Below, one piece after another: positions 27,647 through 50,402 of a stretch of DNA of 64,000 nt. How positions within the stretch are numbered: position 1 is the first letter of the stretch; each line of letters begins with the position of its first letter. The stretch is from Saccharothrix longispora (GTDB lineage: Bacteria; Actinomycetota; Actinomycetes; Mycobacteriales; Pseudonocardiaceae), in NCBI RefSeq assembly GCF_030852425.1, contig NZ_NSDM01000014.1, positions 62,001 through 126,000 on the forward strand, given 5' to 3'. Below the pieces are notes generated by a model, which saw nothing but the letters and a program-made list of their open reading frames with translations, was not told the DNA's origin and searched no databases. The position numbers were made by a program, and so were the translations under genes.

Positions 27647-28117
27647 TCAACCCTTGATCGCCTCGGTCGCCGAGTCGACGTACTTGATGATCAGCCGCGC
27701 AAGCTCCCGGCGCTCGGACTCGGGCCAGTCACGGGTGATGCGCTCGAACGCCTGGCGCTGTTGCGACCGGAAGCGGTCGCGAAGGCCGAGTCCCGCCTCG
27801 GTGAGCCGGAGCACCGCCCGGCGACCGTCCGCCTGCGAGGGCAGGCGCAGGAGGTAACCGTGGGAGATGCAGTCGGCGACCATCCTGCTGGCCACGGAAG
27901 GATCGACGCCCAAGACGTCCGCCACGTCCCCGACGCCGATCTCCCCCTCGGCCTCGTCGACGACGTTCAGCACCAGGTTCCGGTTCAGGTCTTTGCGCTC
28001 GACCGGCGGATCGACGACCACCTGCGTCGTACGCCTGCGCAGCCGTGCGAACGCAGGACCGATCAAGTCCAACAGGTCGTCACCCGCAGCGTCTCGGGAT
28101 TGGTCGTCGTTCGTCAC
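27647..28117 (-). CDS. MarR family transcriptional regulator
   Basis: This 156-residue winged-helix regulator starts at GTG 28117. 'IGVGDVADVLGVDPSVASRMVADCISHGYLLRLPSQADGRRAVLRLTEAG' gives the HTH and wing with the conserved D-GR motif. A TAGAGT hexamer just upstream suggests a leaderless transcript. The amidohydrolase gene follows on the same strand after 137 bases and is the natural candidate target. Confidence 0.9.
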   Translation of the reverse strand: MTNDDQSRDAAGDDLLDLIGPAFARLRRRTTQVVVDPPVERKDLNRNLVLNVVDEAEGEIGVGDVADVLGVDPSVASRMVADCISHGYLLRLPSQADGRRAVLRLTEAGLGLRDRFRSQQRQAFERITRDWPESERRELARLIIKYVDSATEAIKG

Positions 28118-28421
28118 ATATCGACTCTAGGACATCGTGGACAAAAGACACATGCCCGACGTCACGCACACACTCGACTTCGCACATACAACTGCAAGCG
28201 GTCACCAGGCGTGTGGCCGTTCGGGCCTCGACGCCGCCCCCACCGAACGACCCCCGTCATCCTGAAACGACCCGCACCGCCTGAACACATCACCGCAGGC
28301 CATACGACACGGGTCGGGTTTCCGGACTTCACAGCTGCCGCACTACCCGCGACGACGACCGCCGGAGTGGTACGAGATGGCACTACAGCAGGCGACTGTC
28401 ACGATCCGCCACTGCCGGTAC
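28118..28421. other. 304-base region without a gene
   Basis: This is the promoter side of the MarR gene and then featureless sequence up to the IS fragment. No motif or repeat is recognised beyond the TAGAGT hexamer. Confidence 0.4.
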
Positions 28422-28826
28422 GTCCCGACACGGTGCTGCGGTGGCACCGGGACTTCCTCGCACGCCATGCGATGAGGTCCCGTCCCCAGCGACCCGGCCC
28501 GCACACGGACAACCGCTCCTTCGGGCTCCTGGTGCTGCGCCCGGCACGGGAGAACCCCGCGTGGGGCCACCGCCGCATCCACGGCGAACTCCTCGTGCTC
28601 GGCATCACGGTCGCCGCCTCCACCGTCCGGCAGCTCCTCCAGGACGCCGGAACCGGCCCGGCGCCCCAGCGCACCACGACGACCTGGTCGGCTTCCTCCG
28701 TCCGCTCACAAGTCGACGCCCTACCGGCCTGCGACTTCTTCGAGACCTCCACCCCGAGCGGCACCCGTCTGTACGTGCTCGCGGTCATCGAGCACACCAG
28801 CCGCCGGGCGCCACCGCACGCCCGAC
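28422..28826 (+). mobile_element. Internal fragment of IS family A transposase (pseudogene)
   Basis: The frame from about 28422 reads 'PDTVLRWHRDFLARHAMRSRP', then 'RENPAWGHRRIHGELLVLGITVAASTVRQLLQDAG', 'ALPACDFFETSTPSGTRLYVLAVIEHTSRR'. This corresponds to the middle of the DDE (rve-fold) transposases at 59281 and 62634. Both the N-terminal part and the catalytic C-terminal half are missing, and homology is lost after about 28826. It lies some 330 bases downstream of the PKS gene. Confidence 0.85.
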
Positions 28827-28835
28827 CGCGAGGAC

Positions 28836-29154
28836 GACCGGACGTCACGGGCGAGTTCCGCGCTGAGCTTGGCGAACCACCCGGCGGAGCCGCCCGCGTA
28901 CGGGGAAGGACACCAGGTGTGGAGGTTCCTCAGGTGTGGTGTGGAACTTCCACGGCCAGTGGTCGCCTCGGGCGACGTCCGCCACGCTGTTCTTCTTCCG
29001 CTGGGTTCGCTGTGACGTCGAAGCGGTTGTCGGCGGGCAAGGCCACCTCAGGTCGCGGGACGGCCAAGTCCACGGGCATACCGACTGGGAAGGCGTTCCA
29101 CCTGGGCGCCGGGAGAGGCCCGAACCGCGCGAGTGGCGCGGTCCGGGCACTCGA
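28836..29154 (-). pseudogene. Possible remnant of an epoxide-hydrolase-like alpha/beta hydrolase
   Basis: On the minus strand directly after the PKS stop, a broken frame reads 'MPVDLAVPRPEVALPADNRF' and, after a shift, 'ARGDHWPWKFHTTPEEPPHL'. The pattern (V..AVFP.E...P...R; RGGHF...EEP.LL) resembles the C-terminal end of epoxide-hydrolase-like proteins. The similarity is weak and the frame is disrupted. If right, a tailoring or release gene downstream of the PKS has decayed. Confidence 0.3.
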
Positions 29155-42906
<13,752 letters not shown>

Positions 42907-43048
42907 GTGCGACTGGATTCCTTCGATTCGTGGTGAAGGCGTGCGGAGGTGAAGTCCTGGCGCGGTTCTGTCATCGACTTGTGCCGCGGCCAGGACCCAC
43001 CGCACGAAATGCGACCCGTGGACTGAGAACGCTGCCGCATTGCTCGGT

Positions 43049-43693
43049 TCAGGATTCGGCGTAACGGGAGCGCAGGTGGTCGAGATAGGCGGCGGCGTCG
43101 CGATGCGGATGGTCCTGAGCACCGCGACGGTGCAGGCCGAGGCTGCCGTCGGGGTGCAGGCGCAGCGTGGTGGTGGCTCGGCGAACCCGCTCCGCCCGGC
43201 CCCTGTCCGCGAGTTCCAGCACGGGCGTGCCGGGCGGGAACATCCCGAGGGCGTCGGCGGTCGTGGACGCAGGCTGGTGACCGGTGCGGTTCGCACTGCT
43301 CACGTACAGGAGCGGGAACGAATCCAGCACCGGCCGCACCGGGGTCCAGCGGGCGCCGAACAGCAACGCCCAGCCGTCCCTGGTGGCAGGTGCGAGCCAG
43401 CCGGGAGCACCGGGTGACACCGGCACGAGCAGGGTCACGTGCTCGTCGGCGAGCAGCCGCCGGGCCAAGGCGGCCGCGGCCTGCTCGAGCGTCGCCGCCG
43501 AGGTGATCGCGGTGACGACGTCGGGGCTGTGCGCCCACACCGCGACGGCCTGGTCGACCGGGCGGCCCTTGGCGGCGTTGACCGCGGCCGGGGTCGTGGC
43601 GGTGACGACGTGGGTCAGCGGCGCCGGGTTGGGCAGGACCACCGCCTCTCCCCGGCCCAGGGCGTCTCGCGCGCCCTCGACGTCGACGATCAC
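43049..43693 (-). CDS. YrdC/Sua5-like protein in the PKS operon
   Basis: The start is GTG 43693, overlapping the upstream stop as GTGA. The 214-residue protein has the YrdC/Sua5 hallmarks: 'VNAAKGRPVDQAVAVWAHS' (KxR nucleotide site) and 'LLYVSSANRTGHQPASTTADAL' (SxN motif). YrdC proteins make threonylcarbamoyl-AMP from Thr, bicarbonate and ATP; YrdC modules also occur in natural-product carbamoyltransferases. It lacks the Sua5 C-terminal domain and no Kae1-like carbamoyltransferase is near. A dedicated role in making or activating a small building block for the PKS product is inferred. The PKS gene follows after 142 bases. Confidence 0.8.
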   Translation of the reverse strand: MIVDVEGARDALGRGEAVVLPNPAPLTHVVTATTPAAVNAAKGRPVDQAVAVWAHSPDVVTAITSAATLEQAAAALARRLLADEHVTLLVPVSPGAPGWLAPATRDGWALLFGARWTPVRPVLDSFPLLYVSSANRTGHQPASTTADALGMFPPGTPVLELADRGRAERVRRATTTLRLHPDGSLGLHRRGAQDHPHRDAAAYLDHLRSRYAES

Positions 43694-44913
43694 CGCTGTC
43701 CCGCCCCGGCGCGCATTCCGTCGAGGTAGTGGGCGAACGCCTGGTCGTCCACCACCGCGTGGCCCTGCTGGAAGGCGCGGGACTTGACCCACGACATCGC
43801 CGCGCGCGCCCCGGTGACGTCGAGCTCGTGACCCAGGCGGGCGGCGACGGCGGTGACGACACGTGCGCTGGCCAGGTGGGTGAGCACGATGCTCGGGGTG
43901 ATGCCCAACTGCTCCGGGTCGAAGGGCTGGAACAGCTCCGGGTGCACGAACGGGGTTCCGGTGGAGATCGTGCCGACACCGGTGCCCACCACCGGGGTGG
44001 TCACGCCCAGCGGCACACCGGTCTCCTCGGCCACCGCCTGGGCCAGGCCGGGCAGCCGGGTCAGGTCCGGGGGCGTGCACCACGGGTCGGCGTCCTCGCC
44101 GAGCAGCGTCTTCACCCGGTCGGCGCGGTAGGACAGCAGGAACAGCACCTGCTCGGTGGCCACCAGACCGGAGCGCTCGGCGACGCTCAACCAGGAGGAG
44201 GACACCACCCGCACGCCGCTGCGCAGCGCTTCCAGCGTGTTGGCCAGCCCCAGACCGAGGTCGTTGTGCGCGTGCGAGGCGAGCACGACGCCCTCGGAAC
44301 GCGCAGCCGTGAACATGGCCCCCGCGTCGGCGGGCAGCTGGTCGCCGACGGTGTCCGCGAGGAACACCACACCCGCTCCCGCGGCGGTCAGTTCACGTGC
44401 GGCGTCCGCGAGCAGACCGTGATCGGCGCGCGACGCGTCGGCCAGGCACACGTCCACCGCGACCCCGGCACCCAGCGAGTCGGTCACGAGGGCAGCGCCA
44501 GCGCGCACGGCCTCCGCGGCGGGCAGGTGCGTCATGACCTGCGACATCGCTTCCGACGCCGGGACCACGAGCATCACCCGCGCATGGGCCACGCCCCGGA
44601 CGGAGGCGATCGCCTGCCGCACGTCCGCGGCCGTGCCCCGGCACACCGCGGCGGGGCTCACCGTGCCCTCGGCCTCCACTGCGACCCGGCGCACGGCCTC
44701 GAACTCCTCCTTGCACACCGCGGGGAAACCGGCGGCGAACACCACGTGCCGAGGGCCGTCCTCGCCGAAGATCGCACCCTGCTCGCGTGCCAGCCGCACC
44801 CGGAAGTCCGGGCTCATCAGCGTCTTGCCCTGGGCCCCGTCCCGCGCCGACTCCTCCCAGAGCACGACCTTGCCGGCCAACGCCGACTCCCGGACCACAT
44901 CCGACTCAGTCAT
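43690..44913 (-). CDS. DRE-TIM metallolyase (isopropylmalate/homocitrate synthase-like)
   Basis: I start at ATG 44913, where the protein becomes family-like; upstream frame is not. The 407-residue protein is a pyruvate-carboxyltransferase-type TIM barrel. 'VLWEESARDGAQGKT' is the modified 'RDGxQ' metal/substrate loop, and 'ASHAHNDLGLGLANTLEA' is the HxH metal pair. Relatives condense acetyl-CoA or similar with 2-oxo acids, or run the reverse lyase reaction. The first-strand motif WEESARDG departs from the usual D-x-(T/S)-x-RDG, as in secondary-metabolism branches. It is translationally coupled to the YrdC-like gene and is probably the first gene of the PKS operon. Confidence 0.85.
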   Translation of the reverse strand: MTESDVVRESALAGKVVLWEESARDGAQGKTLMSPDFRVRLAREQGAIFGEDGPRHVVFAAGFPAVCKEEFEAVRRVAVEAEGTVSPAAVCRGTAADVRQAIASVRGVAHARVMLVVPASEAMSQVMTHLPAAEAVRAGAALVTDSLGAGVAVDVCLADASRADHGLLADAARELTAAGAGVVFLADTVGDQLPADAGAMFTAARSEGVVLASHAHNDLGLGLANTLEALRSGVRVVSSSWLSVAERSGLVATEQVLFLLSYRADRVKTLLGEDADPWCTPPDLTRLPGLAQAVAEETGVPLGVTTPVVGTGVGTISTGTPFVHPELFQPFDPEQLGITPSIVLTHLASARVVTAVAARLGHELDVTGARAAMSWVKSRAFQQGHAVVDDQAFAHYLDGMRAGAGQR

Positions 44914-46140
44914 CACTACCCACCGTTGCCAATCTGTTCTCGTCAACCCTGATTTCCGCGCGCCACCGTTTCGCGGCGTTCGTCCGGTGAATTCGGCCTG
45001 TCCTCCTGGTGAAGCCGACTCCACGTCGACGTTCGTCGCGCAGAAGAAGCTCTCCAGGCCGATGCGGTGAATTCCCCCGCGTCGGCCGGCTCGATCCTGG
45101 AGCGGATCGGCCGCCCGCACACCACGGAGAACCGCAACGACGAAAACAGTCGCCGCCGCGACCGCACTGCGGCACCATCGACGCGTACTGCATTCACCTG
45201 GTGCGACAGAACGGTGAGGACGGGGTGACTTGCGGCGCCCTGCCACACCCGCTCGACCACACCAACCGCACCGCCCGGCAGAGCGGCCGATCGCACCACT
45301 CCACGAGTCGTCCGCCGTCGGCAGCTCCTCGGTGATGCGATCGCCCTCCGACTGGGACGTATACGAGGCTAACCAGCTCCGCACCGGCCGAGCTGTGGAA
45401 GTCCGCAGTTCCACCTCCGAACCCGGACGTCCGCGGCGATGACCGCCACGATGTGCCCGCCCACGAGCGGTAATGGCCTCGGGGATCCCCGCCACGAGGT
45501 GATCGGGCAGCTCACGCCGACTGCGGGAGCGTGACGCAGATCGCCGATCGCCGAGCGGGGCACTGCGGTTGTCCACAGCGTCGGCGGGCACGTCCGTGCT
45601 CGCCCCCGCCAACCGCCCGATGCCACCGCCCGACTCGTCGACCGGGTTGCCGAAACACCCGCCCACACCGTCACGTCCGCACCGACGGACGAGCAGCGGT
45701 ACAACACGGAAATGACGCCGACGCTGACACGCGCTGTCCGATCGCCCCACGCGGCGTGATTTCACTCATCTGAGGTTCGTCACAGCCTCGGACAGGAGCG
45801 CACCGGTGCGCGCACCTCCGTCCATCGATGGTGGACTGCACCACCATCCCCGTTGAGCCGAACGACGCCGCGCCCGCTTCCGACCCGGTCGGGCAATCCC
45901 ACGGTGAACGTGTGACAAATCTCGGCGTAACTTACGCCCGAGCACGACGTTGTCAGCGCCCTGGACGGGGCCTGCCCGCCGTGACCTGCGGATTCAGCCA
46001 CGACAAGTCCTCCGCCCACGACGTGGTACGAACTTGACCGGGCGGGTACTCGCATCGTGGAATCGTCCGGACGCCGACATGACCAGAATCGATCTACGCA
46101 CTACCCGAATGGCCTAGCCGACATCTACGGAGCGCGCAGG
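44914..46140. promoter_or_regulatory. 1.2-kb divergent control region between the PKS operon and the LAL regulator
   Basis: No supported gene. It holds two exact direct copies of CGGTGAATTC (44985-44994 and 45065-45074), 70-160 bases upstream of the first PKS-operon gene, and a perfect 7+1+7 palindrome at 45924-45938. A minus-strand frame near 45300-45450 has some protein-like sequence but no motif or start, and may be a gene relic. Confidence 0.5.
45924..45938. promoter_or_regulatory. Palindrome GGCGTAA-C-TTACGCC
   Basis: A perfect seven-base inverted repeat around one central base lies about 200 bases upstream of the LAL regulator start and about 1 kb upstream of the PKS operon. It is a candidate operator for the divergent region. 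Confidence 0.5.
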
Positions 46141-49023
46141 ATGGTCGCCGACGCACACCGACACCGGACCACCCTCGTCGGTCGCGGTGCGGAATTGGAA
46201 CGGATCGTCGATGCTCTCGAATCAGCGAGGGGCGCGACACCCGCCACGCTCCTGGTGGAAGGCGCGACCGGCATCGGCAAGACGACCCTCCTCGACGCGG
46301 CGTGCGAGCTCGCCCACGAGCGCGGGTTCGTGGTCTGCCGGGCGAAGGCCTCGCCGGTGGAGCGGGAGATGCCCTTCGCCGTCGTCCAGCAGCTCTTCGA
46401 CTACCTGCGCGAGGAACTGTCCCCCGGCCGGGACGATGGAGCCGCACCGCACGGGCACGACGTCATCACCGGGCACTTCACCGCCGAGGTGGACGACTTC
46501 GGGGAGACCCACGTCCACCAGGCGATCCGGGGTGTCTACCGCTTCGCGGCCGATCTCGCACAGCGCTCACCGCTCTGCCTGGTCATCGACGACGTGCAAT
46601 GGGCGGACGTGCCGTCGTTGCGCTGGCTGAACTACCTGGTCCACCGCGTCGTCAAGCTCCCGATCACGATCCTGATGACCCGCACGCCCGGCATCCGGCC
46701 GACCGATCCCCTGCTGATCGCGGAGCTGGAGATCTACGCCGAGCGCATGAGGCTCGCGGTTTTCACGACGCAGGACGTCGTGCACCTCACCGAGCGGATG
46801 CTCGGGCACACACCGGACGAGAAGTTCACCCAGGCCGTCCTCCGTGCCACCAACGGCTGTCCCATGGTGACGAGTCACGTCCTGGGTCTGATGCGGGAAC
46901 GATCGGTGCCGCCGGACGAGGAGGCCGCGGGCAACCTGCTCCGCCCCGAATCCGAGAAACTCGGTCAGTCGATGCTCGCGCGGCTCAACCGCCAGTCACG
47001 CGAACTCGTCGAGGTAGCCAAGGCGATCGCGGTCGTGGAGCCGGCCGACCTGGACCTCCTGACCGCCGTCATCGGCATCAACGACGGCGCGGCCGCCGAT
47101 CAGGTGCGGCAGCTGGAGGGGATGGGGGTGCTCGCGCCGGAGGGCGGGCTCGCGTTCACGCACTCGGTGATCAAGAGCGCGATCGAGAGCGCGGTCTGCT
47201 ACCGGGAGCGCGAGGAGCTGCACGCCAAGGCCGCGCGGTTCCTGCACCACACGCGGGCGCCCTCTCTCCTCGTGGCACGCCACGTCCTGCGGACGTCCTC
47301 CCGGTTGGGCGCCTGGGTGGTGGAGACCCTGTGCGTCGCCGCCGACACCGTGATCGTCGAGGGCGATCCCCGCTCTGGCGCGAAGCTCCTGGAGAGGGCC
47401 CTGGGCGAGGACCTCTCCGCCGCGGAGAGGAAGGACCTGCTGCTGCGGCTCGGTCTTGCCGAGACCTACTTCGACCCGCGGATGGCCGTGGTGCACCTCG
47501 AGGAGGGGATGACCGGGCTGGACGACCCGGAGACGGTTCTCGCGGTCGCTTACCGGCTCGCCCAGGTCCTCTACTTCGACGGTGCGTACGACAGCGTGAG
47601 CGAGGTACTGCGCCGCACCATGTCCGAGATCGGACCGGAGATCCCCGCGGCCATGGACATGCTGCGCCTGCTGGAACGGATCACCGTGCCGTCCCGGGAC
47701 CCGACGGCCGGGCAGGTGGACTTCCGCCAGTTCGACGAGCACGAGTGGCGCCGCGGTGACGCGCACGGCCGCAGGTTGGCGGGACTGGTCGCCGAGGACG
47801 CGAGCAACCGGGGCGTCGACCTGGCGCTGTGCCGGAAGGCGGCGCTCGCGGCACTGTCCGGAGGTGCGGCCTCCATCCTGCAGCACCCGCAACGCATGGT
47901 CGGAGCGCTCAACTCCCTCCTCCGCGCCGACGAGGCGGAGCTCGTGATGCGCTACTGCGACGAGATCCTGCTCGAGGCCCATCGGGAAGGGCTGACGTTG
48001 ATCACGCTGCTCGGCCACACCCTCCGGTCCCGGGCGCACCACCACCGCGGGTCCTTCACCGAGGCGGTCGCGGACGCGGAACTCGCGTTGTCCGCGGCAC
48101 GTACCGCGAAGCTGCCCCCGGACCACTTCGGACACGTCTACGCCGTCGACGCACAGGTCCGCGCTCGGCTGGCGCTCGGCGACGTCGGCGCGGCGGAGAA
48201 CGCGCTCCGGCCCTTCGGCAGGTCCAGGGCACTGCCGCAGACCTGGCACCACACCGCGCTCCTGCACGCCAGGGGCGCGTTGCGCATGGAACTCGGCGAC
48301 AGCGAGGGAGCGCTCGCCGACCAGCTCGAGTGCGGTGAGCGGTTCCAGGCCTGGGGCCGGCACAGCCCAGCCCTGCGCCCCTGGCGGTCCTACGCGGCGC
48401 TGGCGCACCTCTGGCTCGGACAGCGCAAGCCGGCGCTCGACCTGGCGTTGCAGGAGCTGAAACTGGCACGGGAGTGGGGCGCACCGACCGTGATCGGCCG
48501 TGCGCTGCTGACCGTGGGCATCGCGACCGGCGGTACCGCCGCTGCTCCGTGGCTGACCGAGGCCGACTCGTTGCTGCGGCGGTCATCCGCTCGGATGCTG
48601 CACGCACAAGTGCTGCTGGAACTCGCCGCGGCGCGGCGGGAGAAGGGGCAGCACGACGCCGCACGGCAACACCTCGCGGAGGCGAGGACGCTCGGCGAGC
48701 AGTGCGGCATCGCCGTGGAGCCAGGAGAACGGCTCGCCGACCTGACCTCCGGTAGCGCACCACGCGCACAGGTCCCGCAGCCCGCCGAACCGACGAAGGC
48801 CGCACCACGCGACCCCCGGACCAACGCGCTCGCGCTGACGCCGCACGAGTACCGCGTGGCCAGTTTGGTGCTCGAGGGGAACTCGAACGACGAGATCGCG
48901 CGCAAGCTGAACGTTTCGCGACGTACCATCGAGTTCCACCTCACGAGCATCTACCGCAAGCTCGGCGTACGCCGTCGAACCCAACTGTCCTCCGCACTTG
49001 CGGGCTTCGTCTCGCGAGCGTGA
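46141..49023 (+). CDS. LAL-family (large ATP-binding LuxR) transcriptional regulator
   Basis: I choose ATG 46141 because GGAG lies eight bases upstream; GTG 46057 would add 28 residues without family character. The 960-residue protein has an N-terminal AAA/STAND ATPase ('LLVEGATGIGKTTLLD' Walker A near residues 36-46; 'LCLVIDDVQWADVPSL' Walker B), a long helical TPR-like middle and a C-terminal LuxR HTH ('LTPHEYRVASLVLEGNSNDEIARKL', 'RRTIEFHLTSIYRKLGV'). LAL regulators usually activate adjacent polyketide genes. Its divergent place next to the PKS operon makes it the likely pathway-specific activator. Confidence 0.93.
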   Translation: MVADAHRHRTTLVGRGAELERIVDALESARGATPATLLVEGATGIGKTTLLDAACELAHERGFVVCRAKASPVEREMPFAVVQQLFDYLREELSPGRDDGAAPHGHDVITGHFTAEVDDFGETHVHQAIRGVYRFAADLAQRSPLCLVIDDVQWADVPSLRWLNYLVHRVVKLPITILMTRTPGIRPTDPLLIAELEIYAERMRLAVFTTQDVVHLTERMLGHTPDEKFTQAVLRATNGCPMVTSHVLGLMRERSVPPDEEAAGNLLRPESEKLGQSMLARLNRQSRELVEVAKAIAVVEPADLDLLTAVIGINDGAAADQVRQLEGMGVLAPEGGLAFTHSVIKSAIESAVCYREREELHAKAARFLHHTRAPSLLVARHVLRTSSRLGAWVVETLCVAADTVIVEGDPRSGAKLLERALGEDLSAAERKDLLLRLGLAETYFDPRMAVVHLEEGMTGLDDPETVLAVAYRLAQVLYFDGAYDSVSEVLRRTMSEIGPEIPAAMDMLRLLERITVPSRDPTAGQVDFRQFDEHEWRRGDAHGRRLAGLVAEDASNRGVDLALCRKAALAALSGGAASILQHPQRMVGALNSLLRADEAELVMRYCDEILLEAHREGLTLITLLGHTLRSRAHHHRGSFTEAVADAELALSAARTAKLPPDHFGHVYAVDAQVRARLALGDVGAAENALRPFGRSRALPQTWHHTALLHARGALRMELGDSEGALADQLECGERFQAWGRHSPALRPWRSYAALAHLWLGQRKPALDLALQELKLAREWGAPTVIGRALLTVGIATGGTAAAPWLTEADSLLRRSSARMLHAQVLLELAAARREKGQHDAARQHLAEARTLGEQCGIAVEPGERLADLTSGSAPRAQVPQPAEPTKAAPRDPRTNALALTPHEYRVASLVLEGNSNDEIARKLNVSRRTIEFHLTSIYRKLGVRRRTQLSSALAGFVSRA

Positions 49024-49069
49024 TGGTGCCGGGGAAAGCACGCCGGGAACTGCGGTTCTCCGCAGTGCT

Positions 49070-49095
49070 CTGCGGGGTGTCAGAACTCCGCACCG
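49070..49095 (+). repeat. 26-base near-repeat, first copy
   Basis: This 26-base stretch matches 50718-50743 in the same orientation at 23 of 26 positions. It could be an end of an IS element related to the one at 50803, or a shared regulatory site; neither is proven. Confidence 0.45.
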
Positions 49096-49157
49096 GGATG
49101 CCGAGCCGCGACGATTGACCCTCGCCCCCCGTGACGACTTCGGGGCCTGCCGCCGGG

Positions 49158-49685
49158 TCACGGCTCGACCATGCCACCAGCGGCAAGGTGCGCGTCGGCG
49201 GCACGAACGACTCCCTCGGCGAGTTCTCGCATCTCAGCCCTGAGTGCGTCGTCGTCGCGGTGCTCGGGCAACGTCTCGTCCCAGGCTTCCAGCGGCTGGA
49301 GCATCAGGCCGATCTCCTCCGCGTTGTCGCAGGACCACCACAGACCCCACAGCGAGCGCGCACCGTCTTCGGGCAGCAGACCTCCGGCGATCATCTGGCG
49401 GGCGACGTCACGGGCGATGACCCAGGGAGCTTGCGATGCGTCGATCGGCTCAGCACCGAGTTCGGCAAGCGTCTGCCGAACGAGCGGCGCCGCGTCGGCG
49501 AGGGTCAAGCGGGTCGGCGACTCGCCGGCCAACTCGAGCAACGCAGGGGTCTCGACACCGGCGACGAGCAGATCGCAGGCCAGCCAGACCGCCTCGTCAG
49601 GGCTGAGGAGGTCTGTGAGCAGGTCGGCGTTGAGCCGCGACACACGTTCGCGCAGCTCGTCAGGCAGGTTGTCCACGGGCTTCAT
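49158..49685 (-). CDS. Conserved hypothetical protein
   Basis: This 175-residue acidic helical protein starts at the ATG at 49685 ('MKPVDNLPDELRERVSRLNADLLTDLL'). Recurrent features are 'WLACDLLVAGVETPALLELAGES' and 'ARSLWGLWWSCDNAEEIGLMLQPLEAWDE'. I recognise it as a widespread actinobacterial hypothetical type without an assigned role. It is convergent with the LAL regulator gene and probably not part of the PKS locus. Confidence 0.65.
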   Translation of the reverse strand: MKPVDNLPDELRERVSRLNADLLTDLLSPDEAVWLACDLLVAGVETPALLELAGESPTRLTLADAAPLVRQTLAELGAEPIDASQAPWVIARDVARQMIAGGLLPEDGARSLWGLWWSCDNAEEIGLMLQPLEAWDETLPEHRDDDALRAEMRELAEGVVRAADAHLAAGGMVEP

Positions 49686-49817
49686 TGAAGCGCCCAGCCG
49701 CCACGATCGTTACCGGATATCCGCGATGACGTGCCACTCGACGCCGTCGTCCACCACGTACAGGATCGCGTCCACGATCACCCGACGGCAGTGCTCCTCC
49801 CACCGCCCGCCACCGCG

Positions 49818-50402
49818 TCAGTGCTGGTGGAGGACGAACAGGTGGGCCAACCACGCCCAGCCGACGAGGATCGTGAGCCGCTGCCACAGGCCCGCGCGTG
49901 GCGAGTCGTCCTCCCAGGCCCGACCGAACACGACGAACAGCGCGAAGACCCCCGCTGTCACGGCGGAGTACGTGCGTGACGGGACGCCGAGTGCCGGAGT
50001 CAACGCGGCGATCGCCGCCGCGGCGGGAAGGGAGACGAACACCACGGCGCCCGCATGGTCGTGGAGCCGATGCCGGCGCGAGTAGTGCTCCGGCGTGTTG
50101 TCCGGCGTGCCGGGTGGGTAGCCGCGCATGGCGTCCATGGGAAAGACGCCCGAGGCGACCAACGCGACCCCGAAGACCTCGACGGCCGTCGAAAGCGGCC
50201 AGGAGGTGCTCACCAGGGCGAGCGCACCGGCGCAGACACCCGCGCCGCAGACCACGAAGTTCGCCGGCTGGATCCAGCCCCGGGATCCGAGCGCCAGCGC
50301 GCTCACCGGCCGGCGGACGGGACCGTAACCGGGCCGCGTCCACCCGTCGACGGTGAACACGACCACGAAGACGACGGCGGCGACCGCACCGATCGAGGTC
50401 AC
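49818..50402 (-). CDS. DUF998 family integral membrane protein
   Basis: This 194-residue protein starts at GTG 50402 with GGGAG upstream. It has five to six hydrophobic helices and the DUF998 opening pattern 'VDGWTRPGYGPVRRPVSALALGSRGWIQPANFVVCG', then 'GVFPMDAMRGYPPGTPDNTP..H'. No biochemical function is known for the family. Confidence 0.85.
   Translation of the reverse strand: MTSIGAVAAVVFVVVFTVDGWTRPGYGPVRRPVSALALGSRGWIQPANFVVCGAGVCAGALALVSTSWPLSTAVEVFGVALVASGVFPMDAMRGYPPGTPDNTPEHYSRRHRLHDHAGAVVFVSLPAAAAIAALTPALGVPSRTYSAVTAGVFALFVVFGRAWEDDSPRAGLWQRLTILVGWAWLAHLFVLHQH

Noticed and set aside
42907..43296. Longer PKS start giving 130 extra residues
   Set aside because: The added part overlaps the YrdC-like gene and is not KS-like; ATG 42906 starts just before the KSQ domain.
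44914..45765. N-terminal extension of the DRE-TIM frame (284 codons)
   Set aside because: Low-complexity Arg/Gly-rich translation with no family match; the enzyme begins at ATG 44913.
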